DNA of 64,000 nucleotides from Paenibacillus macerans (GTDB taxonomy: Bacteria; Bacillota; Bacilli; Paenibacillales; Paenibacillaceae). Positions within the stretch are counted from its first letter, which is position 1; each line of letters begins with the position of its first letter. Of this stretch, positions 26,445 to 34,866 are shown one piece after another. Where the stretch lies: contig NZ_JAMBOE010000003.1 of NCBI RefSeq assembly GCF_023715465.1, positions 1 through 64,000 on the forward strand. Reading direction: 5' to 3'. Made by a program: the position numbers and the translations under genes. Under the pieces are notes generated by a model that did no database searches, was not told where the DNA came from, and worked only from the letters and a program-made list of their open reading frames with translations.

Positions 26445-28538
26445 TCAAACCTTCACGGTGTATGTCCGGACGGCATCGCCGGGCGTGGCGGTTTTTCGCA
26501 CCAGCAGCACGTCGCCGCTCAGGTGGACATCGGCAAACCGGTAGCCGCGCGGCCCCTGATGGGAGAACAAAACCGCATCTTCCCCGCCGTCTTCGCCTTC
26601 GCGCGCGATCGACAAGGCTGTAGCCAGGTGCGGCGCAACCTTGTAGCCATAGCTGTCCAACACTTCCAGCTCACTTACGGTTAGCATCGCCTCCCCAGCG
26701 CGCTCGGCGGGATACAGCACCGTTACGAATTTGGTGAAGCCGCTCCCCTTTTGCCGGAAAACAAGTCTGCTCGAGAAGGTTCTTTCGTTGTAGTTCCGGG
26801 AAATCCAGCACGGCTCCACCTCCATCTTTACCTGCCCCAGCGGGATCAAGAGCAGCGAAGGGCCGCTTCCGTTCGGGGAGCAGGCTTTGGCGAGGCCGTC
26901 CTCAAAGCTTAGTTCCAGCCCCTCGGCAAAATGAAACGGGAGCCTGTAATCATGCTCCACCTCACCATGCGCACGGCAAGTATCGACCACGACCCAATAA
27001 TCCGGTTTGACGAACAAAATTTGCCGCAGCACCTGCACCGGATGCGGCAAACGCCAGTACCCGTCATGACCGGCCTGCGCGTAATCGTATTCCGGGGTGA
27101 GTCGCCACCAGACATCAAGCGGGCGTGCGGGGTCCCGCCATTTCCAGGAGTCCACATAGGTTGAAATGGTCCTGCCGTCGACGGACAACGTATTGTGCTG
27201 AAGCGACTCCTTGAAATACTGGCGGTACGCATTTTCCATGTAGGTGTTGCGCCCGGCATCGGTCAGGAACTCCCGCCCGTAGGCGAACAAATTGATATGC
27301 AGCAGGTCGTCGTGTCCGTGCGCCCGGATCACGTCCATATGCCCGGCGTCAAACGTCAAGTAGCGGGCCGAGCGGCGCCAATCGCTGCGCATAAAAACGT
27401 ATCCGCTTTGCGCCAGCCCGATCGAGGCGAATTCCGGCTCCCGCGCCGGAAGCCGCTCATAGTCGGCGAAGCCTTTGGGGCCGAAAAACCAAATTCCTTC
27501 ATAATCGAGCGTCTCATAACCCTGCGACTTCAAATCGCCGCGCCCAAACAAAACCGCTCCTCGCGCCAGCACATCGCGGATGTCCGTCATGTCGCTGTCG
27601 CTTAAGGCCGGCTGATGCCCGTTTGGCTGCACCAGCGCCAGTGAAGCGGTGTACATCCGGTTCAAGGTATCCTTCAAGACGGGCGGCAGCGGCACGCTGT
27701 TCAATTCCCCGAGCCGCACAGATTCGAACAGGCAGTGCAGCACCTCATGGTGGTACATGCAGCACTGCTCATTATGCAGCCCGTCTTCGAACACCTGCAG
27801 AGAACACATCTCTTCAAGCCACCGGATCGCCGCCGCCAGCCGCTCGTCCGCACCTTCAACCCCGGGGAACAGCAAAGCCAACTGAAACAAGCCGTTCGTC
27901 TCCAAAAACCCCCAGTTACTCTGTCTATCATGCGGCGTATAGGCAAGAATCAGGTACATGCCGTGCCGGCGGACCGCCTCCTTGAACAACGCCTCCTCTT
28001 CCTCGCCCCAAAGCCCGGAGACGCGGACGCAATAGTACCCCTTCAACCAGTGCGTGATCCGGATGCCGCTGTCCAGCTTGCGCCAGGTGTCTTTTACGTT
28101 ATAGGCCCGGTTGGCGCTGCCTCGCACTTCTTCCTCAGTCAGCGGGTTTTGCGTCATCCAATCTTTCAGCAAGCGAATATAGCCTTCCGCAAACCGCTCT
28201 TCTCCAGTGAGCCAATAGGCTTGCCCCAGCTCGCCCATATATCTAGCCCGGTTCAGCATCACCAGCCACTCCAGGTCGCCACGGTGACGATAATTCCAGT
28301 TGATCCGCCCCGGAAAAGCGACCTCTTCCTCGCAGCGCTCCATATCCCAGCGATGGGTAAAAATAAACGTGTTCCGGCAGGCAAGTTCGGCCCGGTGAAT
28401 CACCTCCCCCACCTCTTCCGGCCAATGTTTACGGCAAGCGTCCGCAATAAACCTGCGATCTTCCTCCTTCCAGTAAAAACGTCTTGCCTGCAGAGAACTC
28501 TTTCCCGCCGCGGTATCGTTTGGCAACACCGGCTTCAT
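26445..28538 (-). CDS. Heparinase II/III-family polysaccharide lyase
   Basis: The protein is 697 residues. The N-terminal half is an alpha/alpha toroid (NRARYMGELGQAYWLTGEERF, YTPHDRQSNWGFLETNGL). The C-terminal half is a beta-sandwich with the heparinase II/III signature HGHDDLLHINLFAYGREFL and a catalytic candidate tyrosine in NAYRQYFKESLQHNTLSVDG. No signal peptide is seen, so it probably acts on imported uronate-containing oligosaccharides inside the cell. AAGGAGG lies three bases from the ATG, a short spacing. It follows the DapA-like gene and precedes the importer. Confidence 0.85.
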   Translation of the reverse strand: MKPVLPNDTAAGKSSLQARRFYWKEEDRRFIADACRKHWPEEVGEVIHRAELACRNTFIFTHRWDMERCEEEVAFPGRINWNYRHRGDLEWLVMLNRARYMGELGQAYWLTGEERFAEGYIRLLKDWMTQNPLTEEEVRGSANRAYNVKDTWRKLDSGIRITHWLKGYYCVRVSGLWGEEEEALFKEAVRRHGMYLILAYTPHDRQSNWGFLETNGLFQLALLFPGVEGADERLAAAIRWLEEMCSLQVFEDGLHNEQCCMYHHEVLHCLFESVRLGELNSVPLPPVLKDTLNRMYTASLALVQPNGHQPALSDSDMTDIRDVLARGAVLFGRGDLKSQGYETLDYEGIWFFGPKGFADYERLPAREPEFASIGLAQSGYVFMRSDWRRSARYLTFDAGHMDVIRAHGHDDLLHINLFAYGREFLTDAGRNTYMENAYRQYFKESLQHNTLSVDGRTISTYVDSWKWRDPARPLDVWWRLTPEYDYAQAGHDGYWRLPHPVQVLRQILFVKPDYWVVVDTCRAHGEVEHDYRLPFHFAEGLELSFEDGLAKACSPNGSGPSLLLIPLGQVKMEVEPCWISRNYNERTFSSRLVFRQKGSGFTKFVTVLYPAERAGEAMLTVSELEVLDSYGYKVAPHLATALSIAREGEDGGEDAVLFSHQGPRGYRFADVHLSGDVLLVRKTATPGDAVRTYTVKV

Positions 28539-28583
28539 CCGCCTCCTTTTTTGTGGATTGGCTGTTTGCTTAAATACGTCAGC

Positions 28584-29750
28584 CTACGCTTCATTGAGCC
28601 ACTCGTCCAGATGCCTGCGGACGAACTCATCGTCATTAAGATCAGGATATGCACGATAGACGCGTTCAATCTCTTCATTTTGTCCCGGCGACAATTGTTC
28701 GTCCGGATTGAGGCACCAGTTGCCCGCCAGCAGCCCTTGCCGCCGCAGCACTTCATGAATGCCGGGAATACAGCCTTTGAACCCGTTCGCCGCGTCAAAA
28801 AAAGCCGCATTCGCGTCGGTGATCCTGACTCCCCGGCTCAGCCATTCGGCGGAAGGGACTTCTCCCCGCTCGCGCAGCGCGATGATTTCCTCCAGCAACT
28901 CCACTGCCTTTGACGTCCACACCGCCCAGTGCCCCAGAAGGCCGCCGGCGATGGTTTTCTTCGCCCATTGTCCGTCCGCGGTCCGGAACCGGTACACCGT
29001 CAGCAGATCGGCCACAATGTTATCGTCGTTCCCTGTGTACAAAGCGATCTCATCCCTGCGGCTGGACTCGCACACCGCGCGGACGACATCCAGCGTCTGG
29101 TACCGGTTGAACGGCGCGATCTTGATCGCCTTCACCCCGGGAAGCTCCGCCAGCTCCCGCCAAAACGTGTAGCTGAGCCGCTTGCCGCCAACCGCAGGCT
29201 GCAAATAAAAGCCGAACACCGGAATCACCGACGATATCGCTTCGCAGCGGCGGATCAGTTCCGCTTCGCTCGAGTCTATGAGGCCGCCGCTATTGACCAG
29301 TCCCAGATCGTACCCCAGGGCGGCAGCCGTTTCCGCTTCGCGCACCGCCTGCTCGGTGGGCCCGCAGATTCCCGCCACTTTAATGAAGGGGCGGTCTAGC
29401 CGCGCCCGCTCCACTTCCTCGGCGGCAAGCCGTAACACCGGCCCATACAAACCGATCCCGGGTTCCCGGATTTCGAACTGCGTTGTATGCACGCCTACGG
29501 CGATGCCGCCGCTCCCGGACGCGATATAATACCGCGTTAACGCCTGTTGTCTCCGTTCATCGAGCCGGCGGCCGGCGTCGAGCGCAAGCGGGTGGGCCGG
29601 AATCACGGTCCCGCGATGCAGCAGCTGGTGAATTTCGGGTTTTAGCGACGGAAGGCCTTGAAGCCCGCTATGTCCGACTAAGCTGGATTGGCTGGGGTGA
29701 TTGAGCTGATTGGGTTGCGCGGGTAGCTTGCTTTGTCTGCTTTCCTCCAT
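28584..29750 (-). CDS. DapA-family aldolase/lyase (copy B)
   Basis: The protein is about 388 residues from the ATG at 29750, whose A is shared with the upstream gene stop (TGATG). An aldolase barrel starts after a 45-residue Gln/Pro/Ser-rich lead. The Schiff-base lysine is in GVKAIKIAPF and a tyrosine is in FGFYLQP. It is longer than typical DapA and clearly distinct from copy A at 16567. Two such enzymes in one locus suggest two aldol steps or two substrates. Confidence 0.8.
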   Translation of the reverse strand: MEESRQSKLPAQPNQLNHPSQSSLVGHSGLQGLPSLKPEIHQLLHRGTVIPAHPLALDAGRRLDERRQQALTRYYIASGSGGIAVGVHTTQFEIREPGIGLYGPVLRLAAEEVERARLDRPFIKVAGICGPTEQAVREAETAAALGYDLGLVNSGGLIDSSEAELIRRCEAISSVIPVFGFYLQPAVGGKRLSYTFWRELAELPGVKAIKIAPFNRYQTLDVVRAVCESSRRDEIALYTGNDDNIVADLLTVYRFRTADGQWAKKTIAGGLLGHWAVWTSKAVELLEEIIALRERGEVPSAEWLSRGVRITDANAAFFDAANGFKGCIPGIHEVLRRQGLLAGNWCLNPDEQLSPGQNEEIERVYRAYPDLNDDEFVRRHLDEWLNEA

Positions 29751-30775
29751 CAGAAAACACCTGCCCGTTCCTGAAAATGCGTTGGCTTGCTGAGCGTTTC
29801 TCCCCCGGCTTCCACCCATCCCGCCGTCCATTCGATCATCTGCCGAAGGGATACCCGCGGATAACCCAATTTGGCATGGGCGGCCGAGGCGTTGCTAAGG
29901 AGCGCGGTCGGCTGCTCTTCGCCGGCGAAAACCGGCTTCACGCCAAAGGCATCGCCAAACCGCTCGGCCAGCCAGCGCACCGATACCGTCTCCGGGCCGG
30001 TTACGTTCAGCGTAACCGGAGGCGATGCGCAAAGCAGCAGCGAACGGATAGCCATTTCGTTGGCGTCCCCCTGCCAGATCACGTTGACCATCCCCATGTT
30101 CAGGTCGATCGGCCTGCCTTCCTTGACCGCCTTGGCGACCTCCAGCAGCACGCCGTACCGCATATCGATCGCATAATTTAAGCGAAAGTTTACCAGCGGG
30201 GTCCCGTTTTTGCGGGAAAAATATTCAAATACCCGCTCCCGCCCCAGGCAGGACTGCGCGTATTCGCCCACAGGCGACGGTGCGGTCTCCTCCGACGCCC
30301 CGCCAAGTTTAATGTCGGTCAGCGGATAAATGTTCCCGGACGAAAAGGCCACGATCCGCGAAGTTTTATACTTTTCCGCCACCCGCCCCGGCAAATACGC
30401 ATTCATCGCCCAGGTGAAATATTCGCGGCCGGTCGTCCCGAATTTATTGCCGGCCATGTAAATGATGTTTTGCGCTTCCGGCAGGCCTGCCAGGGCCTGC
30501 TCATCAAGCAGATCGGCCGCCAGCGTAGTGATCCCGGCCGCCTCCAGTTCACTCCTCAGGTCCCCCAACGAAAACCGGGACACCCCCGTGATTTTGGCCG
30601 GTTTGCCGGCCGCCGCCAGCCCCCGCCGGAGCAGCCTCGCCAGGCTGGGCCCCATTTTACCGCCGACGCCCAGGATCAGGAAATCGCCGTCCAGCTTGGC
30701 CAGGTCCCGAACAAGCCGGTCGGACGGCTCGCTTAAACGCTGCTCCAGCTCATTTACCGTTTTCACAGTTCCCAC
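29750..30775 (-). CDS. NAD-dependent epimerase/dehydratase-like SDR
   Basis: The protein is 341 residues with a Rossmann motif near residue 34 (LILGVGGKMGPSLARLL), unusual in having GVGGKMG instead of GxxGxxG of extended SDRs. An SS(G) strand IVAFSSGNIYPL precedes the active-site region GEYAQSCLGRE. The expected YxxxK is YAQSC, so the catalytic lysine position holds cysteine. It may bind NAD without classical SDR catalysis, or use a different proton relay. It is the first gene of the minus-strand catabolic transcription unit. Confidence 0.8.
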   Translation of the reverse strand: MGTVKTVNELEQRLSEPSDRLVRDLAKLDGDFLILGVGGKMGPSLARLLRRGLAAAGKPAKITGVSRFSLGDLRSELEAAGITTLAADLLDEQALAGLPEAQNIIYMAGNKFGTTGREYFTWAMNAYLPGRVAEKYKTSRIVAFSSGNIYPLTDIKLGGASEETAPSPVGEYAQSCLGRERVFEYFSRKNGTPLVNFRLNYAIDMRYGVLLEVAKAVKEGRPIDLNMGMVNVIWQGDANEMAIRSLLLCASPPVTLNVTGPETVSVRWLAERFGDAFGVKPVFAGEEQPTALLSNASAAHAKLGYPRVSLRQMIEWTAGWVEAGGETLSKPTHFQERAGVF

Positions 30776-31023
30776 CTCTTCCGCGCAACTATTTTTTTCA
30801 AATGTCCTGCTGCGTTACCTTTATGTTAGAAGCGGCGGGAATACGAGACAACGACCATATATCGTCCTAAATTGCCTGTGCTGTGTGAGTCCTTGCGAAC
30901 TTCTCCTTATGCGCGTGTTGCGTGGTCCGGGGCATGTTTGGATGGCTGTCGGCCGCCCAGCGGCTTCATATTTTGAGACGGACTTTCCTAGTGCAAAACC
31001 AGTGAGAAACCAGTGCGAAACCC

Positions 31024-31206
31024 TAACGGACTGGAAAGACCTTATTTGCTCATTTCCCGGGTATTTCCCACTGTAACGGACCGAGGAGACGTTATTTGGC
31101 TCCAGATGAGTCTATTTTGGAGAATTTATAGGGAATAAGGTCATCTGGGTCCGTTAGAATTTTCCCACCTCTGTTTCGGAACAAATAACGTCCCTCACGT
31201 CCGTTA
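31024..31206. repeat. Four-unit inverted element, TARCGG family (copy B, 183 bp)
   Basis: Direct 24-bp units at 31024-31047 and 31074-31097, inverted units at 31133-31156 and 31183-31206. All begin TAACGGAC in their own orientation and end TTATTT or TTATTC. Spacings are exactly 50, 59 and 50 bp. It lies between the first gene of the catabolic set and the terminator of the VOC gene. Confidence 0.92.
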
Positions 31207-31242
31207 GGCTTCGCGCCTCAAACCAATGTTTCTTTCGCTAAA

Positions 31243-31289
31243 TAAAAAACGCCCGGCCAAGAGAGCTGCGTCTCTTCTGACCAAGGCGT
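31243..31289 (-). terminator. Terminator downstream of the VOC gene
   Basis: On the minus strand ACGCC...GGCGT arms enclose an inner stem AAGAGA/TCTCTT, followed by a T run. It lies about 80 bp after the VOC stop. Confidence 0.7.
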
Positions 31290-31369
31290 CTAGTTATCTA
31301 TTTTTTGCTGCCACGTTACTCCGAGGCGAATTTTCCGCAATTTTTCCGATCAGTTTTCCACATGGTGAA

Positions 31370-32023
31370 TCATGGCATACTTTCGCGATGAGCCTTTAAT
31401 TTTAAGTTCCCGCACTCCACCTCCATTTGACAATCATCGACCACGATCAATTCCGCCGGTGACGAAATCGCCGGCAAATCCGTGGGGAACCACGGTCTGC
31501 CTTCTTTTACAAGGACCAGAACCCCGCTCTCATCGCCATAAAAACAAAAATGATCCGAATTTTTGGAGAATATATTGGATAGCTGATTGACTTCAGAAAT
31601 GAATTCATCGAGATTATCGACGGGAACACCGAATTCTTGCACGCGGACCCAAGTCTTTTCAGCGGACATTTCCTCTACAGTAGGGAGAATTTCCAAAATA
31701 TTGCCCTGAGCATCCTTAAAATACACTTGTTTTCTTTTCCACGCTCCTGACATAAATTCGGTCTGACCCGTTTCATCCGCCAACAAGGGGCTATGTTCAA
31801 CAATATTTTCTAGAACTCTATCAAAATGCGCTTTATTCACGTAAAAAGCATAATGGTAAAACGTATGCGCTTCGGCGCTTTCATAAATAACCACGGTTTC
31901 CCCCGCATCCACGGAAAATGAAGTATTCGTTTCTTCCAGAAAAGGCAGCTGAAGCACGTCGCGATAAAATGATTTCATTTCGCTAAATTTATTGGTTTTC
32001 AATTTTAGCTGTCTAATGATCAT
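31370..32023 (-). CDS. VOC (glyoxalase-fold) protein
   Basis: The protein is 217 residues. The first half is a vicinal-oxygen-chelate module (MIIRQLKLKTNKFSEMKSFY and a FYHYAFYV strand), and a second weaker module follows (VRVQEFGVPVDNLDEF). GGAGG lies nine bases before the ATG. Family members include glyoxalases, dioxygenases and antibiotic-binding proteins. The function is not specific. Confidence 0.8.
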   Translation of the reverse strand: MIIRQLKLKTNKFSEMKSFYRDVLQLPFLEETNTSFSVDAGETVVIYESAEAHTFYHYAFYVNKAHFDRVLENIVEHSPLLADETGQTEFMSGAWKRKQVYFKDAQGNILEILPTVEEMSAEKTWVRVQEFGVPVDNLDEFISEVNQLSNIFSKNSDHFCFYGDESGVLVLVKEGRPWFPTDLPAISSPAELIVVDDCQMEVECGNLKLKAHRESMP

Positions 32024-32044
32024 AAACTGCCGCCTCCTTTTCCT

Positions 32045-32935
32045 TTACTCCACCGCAACTTCCATTTCTTTTACAAACACTCCCGTTCCCGTAATAAAAA
32101 CGTCCATACTGCCGCCATTGCGCACCGCTCTCACCCAAACTCTGCCGTCCCTGCCTATTTCCTGGCCTTGTTCAACCGCAAATTCCAGCAAAGGCAGCCG
32201 ATCGTCGATATACTTCAGGTAATACGCCCCCATCACGCCGGAAGCCGTGCCGGTGACCGGGTCCTCCACCGTACCGGAATAAGGCGAAGAAAAATGCCGA
32301 GCATGCATCAAGGCTTTCTCGTCATGTGCCTCAAAACAAATCGGATGTACGGATGAGCGCGGATTTTCGGCCAAAATCTGAGGGAATTTCTCATTACGGG
32401 GCTGCATGGTTTTAAACTTGCTTAACTCCTTGATGGGAATCAACAACGTCCAAGTCCCCGTGCTGCCGTACACGATCGGTTTGGAAAGATCGAGATCTTC
32501 CTTAGCCAAGCCGATGGATTCGGCCAATTTCTGTACATCCCCTTCAAACGGAATAAAGCGGGGAGCGTCTTGCTTCATTGTAATCAAAATCTGTTCATCC
32601 TTATTTTCAAAAGAAACGGGCAGCACGCCAACATTGGTTTCGATATGGAAGTTGTTTTTGTCCTCAAGCAACCCCCGCGTTCTCAGGGCATATAATGCGC
32701 CGATGGTAGCATGACCGCATAAGTTCATTTCGTGTCCGGGCGTAAAATACTTTAGCCTTAAATCCGCTTTGTCCGACTTCAGGACAAATACGGTTTCATT
32801 AAACCCGACTTTCCCCGCAATGCGGAGCATGTCGTCTTCGTTCAAAACTTGGCAGTCCAGCACCACCCCAGCCGGATTTCCTTGATTGACAACGGATGAA
32901 AAGGCGTCATAATGCAGAACTTTTACTTTTTTCAC
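32045..32935 (-). CDS. PhzF-family isomerase/epimerase
   Basis: The protein is about 296 residues from the GTG at 32935, five bases after GGAGGAG. An ATG six codons upstream is inside that ribosome binding site and is unlikely. PhzF signatures are VNQGNPAGVVLD, ETVFVLKS, LRYFTP-like LKYFTPGHEMNLCGHATIGA and VEDPVTGTASG. The catalytic glutamate is probably that of FNETVF. Homologues are numerous outside phenazine pathways, and no phz genes are nearby. It follows the GrpB gene closely. Confidence 0.88.
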   Translation of the reverse strand: MKKVKVLHYDAFSSVVNQGNPAGVVLDCQVLNEDDMLRIAGKVGFNETVFVLKSDKADLRLKYFTPGHEMNLCGHATIGALYALRTRGLLEDKNNFHIETNVGVLPVSFENKDEQILITMKQDAPRFIPFEGDVQKLAESIGLAKEDLDLSKPIVYGSTGTWTLLIPIKELSKFKTMQPRNEKFPQILAENPRSSVHPICFEAHDEKALMHARHFSSPYSGTVEDPVTGTASGVMGAYYLKYIDDRLPLLEFAVEQGQEIGRDGRVWVRAVRNGGSMDVFITGTGVFVKEMEVAVE

Positions 32936-32959
32936 GTGTTCTCCTCCAAACATTCCGGT

Positions 32960-33505
32960 TTACGCATCAGGTTCTCCCGGTTGCCATCCGGTTTCTTGCG
33001 ACCAGAGATGGGCCCGGTGCAATATCTCCCATACGATAGGGCCCTTGCCTTCCACATACTTGGGACGGTCATGCGCAAACAATTTCATGAGCCGATGCTT
33101 CTCTTCGGCGTATTTCCGGCCATCCTCTGGATACTCCCTTAAATAATCTCTAAAAAGCAATGTCATTTGTTCCGCAAAACTCCCGGAGCGCCTTACATGA
33201 ATATGCGTTCTTCTGCTGCCGGGCACTTCGCGAAAATAGCGTTTGGACTTGTCAGGATTATCGATTCTCCATTGAAATCCCAATGATTCGATTTTATCGC
33301 GGTAACTAAGTTCATCTTCCAAAACGGCAACGGATATCTGGATATCGATAATCGGCTTGGCGTCCATTCCTGCAATCGACGTCGAACCGATATGATCGAT
33401 GCGTAACGCCGTTTCTTGAAGCGCACTTCTCAACTTGTCACCAAGCTGCCAAAATAAATCTTTCCATGCCGGATCATACTTGGCTATCCTCCATTGGTCC
33501 TCTAT
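32960..33505 (-). CDS. GrpB-family protein with apparent ATA start
   Basis: The GrpB/UPF0157 nucleotidyltransferase-like family is shown by RIDHIGSTSIAGMDAKPIIDIQI. The frame continues past the TTG at 33433 to give the usual family N-terminus (IEDQWRIAKYDPAWKDLF). No ATG, GTG or TTG occurs there at a suitable place. The codon nine bases after AAGGAG is ATA at 33505. Either ATA is used, the ATG has mutated, or a shortened protein starts at the TTG. The full form would be 181 residues, the normal family size. Confidence 0.7.
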   Translation of the reverse strand: MEDQWRIAKYDPAWKDLFWQLGDKLRSALQETALRIDHIGSTSIAGMDAKPIIDIQISVAVLEDELSYRDKIESLGFQWRIDNPDKSKRYFREVPGSRRTHIHVRRSGSFAEQMTLLFRDYLREYPEDGRKYAEEKHRLMKLFAHDRPKYVEGKGPIVWEILHRAHLWSQETGWQPGEPDA

Positions 33506-33698
33506 GTTTAACAGCTCCTTTCCCCCGTACTTTATAGCGGATCCAGGGTGATTTTTTTTAGATTTCCTTAATTTTACGAATATCTTTAATGATTAAATCA
33601 AGTCTCTCAATTATTCTCTCATCATTTCCTATCTTAGACCGGGTCGAGTTGTCCGAATATTTTATGTATCCATCCATGATGCATATCTCTTTCCGTTC

Positions 33699-33881
33699 TA
33701 ACGGTTGCCACAGCGGCTATTTGCGTGAGCAACGCCGATTTCAAATTCTAACGGTTGCCGTGGCGCTTATTTCGCTAACCCCCGGCTATTTGGGTTCAGA
33801 TCAGGGCAAATAACATCGCTCACAACCGTTAAAATTTAGAAAGGGTCTTTTTTCGCAAAATAGCGGCTGTTACAACCGTTA
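33699..33881. repeat. Four-unit inverted element, TARCGG family (copy C, 183 bp)
   Basis: Direct units at 33699-33722 and 33749-33772, inverted units at 33808-33831 and 33858-33881. They begin TAACGGTT rather than TAACGGAC, but the end TATTT and the spacings 50, 59 and 50 bp are the same as copies A and B. It lies between the hypothetical gene at 34033 and the GrpB gene. Confidence 0.9.
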
Positions 33882-34032
33882 GATTTCCGGCGGGCGCGGG
33901 TACCTGGTAAAAAAAAGCACATTTTCACAGAAAATCCCAAGTGGAATAAGGCTGCAAAGTATGCTGGTGATCTTGCGTGAGCGTTAATGCAACACCAGTG
34001 CTGAAGAATGCGTCCGTTGACCGAATGCGGTG

Positions 34033-34476
34033 TCACACTTCTTCCCCAATTATTTTAAAACCACAGTATTCAATTAGGGCTTTAAACACATCGCTCCCTC
34101 CATATGGCCAGGAAAACGGGTGAAATTCAAGCCTTGCCTTTTTTTCGGAAATTTTTTCGCAGGATATCAATTTATATTCTCCATTGGCAAAAGCATCGAT
34201 CATCGATTCAAAGTCCCACGGGGTTTCCAGCTCCGGATCGGTAAGACGCTGTTCAATCGGAGTTTCGCTCCATAATCTTTCATATTCTTCAAGCTCCGTA
34301 CTGGTTGGCCACCAAAACTTTGATAAAACGTCCGCATCGAAATAATCCAACCATTTGGAGTCGTCGGCATCCAATACTTCATTTTCTTTTTCCGCTTTGA
34401 TCGCGTAAAAGAATTTTTGCAGCTTTTCAAAGGCAAACTCATCAGCAACTTCAAATTCAAAAAAACAATTTTCCAT
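34033..34476 (-). CDS. Hypothetical protein, 147 residues
   Basis: The ATG at 34476 has GAGGAGG four bases upstream; the frame opens to 34542 but this part runs through a repeat element. The protein is acidic in its first half (EFEVADEFAF, ADDSKWLDYFDADVL) and has no signal peptide or membrane segment. No family was recognised. The first palindrome of the element at 34490 abuts its ribosome binding site. Confidence 0.6.
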   Translation of the reverse strand: MENCFFEFEVADEFAFEKLQKFFYAIKAEKENEVLDADDSKWLDYFDADVLSKFWWPTSTELEEYERLWSETPIEQRLTDPELETPWDFESMIDAFANGEYKLISCEKISEKKARLEFHPFSWPYGGSDVFKALIEYCGFKIIGEEV

Positions 34477-34489
34477 AGTACCTCCTCTC

Positions 34490-34668
34490 ATTGGAAAAAT
34501 CCAATAGATTGACGGACATCGAACGCCATTGGGAGCCCTCATTGGAATTATCCAATAGAATCCGCTCTAAGCGCCTGTTTTGTGCCCTCCCAAACCTAAT
34601 CTATTGGAAAAATCCAATTAAGCGGATGGATCACTGCCCAGTCTCCAATTCTATTGGATTTTTCCAAT
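34490..34668. repeat. Four-unit palindromic element, ATTGGA family (copy 2)
   Basis: Palindromes ATTGGA-N4-TCCAAT at 34490-34505, 34541-34556, 34603-34618 and 34653-34668. Centre spacings are 51, 62 and 50 bp, nearly equal to the copy at 13902. The first two are followed by AGA, the last two preceded by TCT. The DNA between palindromes differs from copy 1, so the palindromes and their spacing are what is conserved. Confidence 0.88.
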
Positions 34669-34695
34669 CAAACCGTTGCATCAGGCCACTGGAAT

Positions 34696-34740
34696 GAAAA
34701 CGACCCAACCTTAGATAACTCATATCCCAGGGTGGGTCGG
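34696..34740 (-). terminator. Probable terminator downstream of the malic enzyme gene
   Basis: On the minus strand CGACCCACC and GGTTGGGTCG form a stem of about nine pairs followed by TTTTC. It lies about 127 bp after the malic enzyme stop. Confidence 0.5.
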
Positions 34741-34866
34741 CTTAGGCCTTGAGCTCCTGCCATGATTATACCTTTTACAACCATGGGGCGACAGCCTCGC
34801 TTATTTTTTTAGTTTTAGCCGACATCACTTGCCATTTCCGAATATAGTCCGGGTTTTAGCCCGTCA

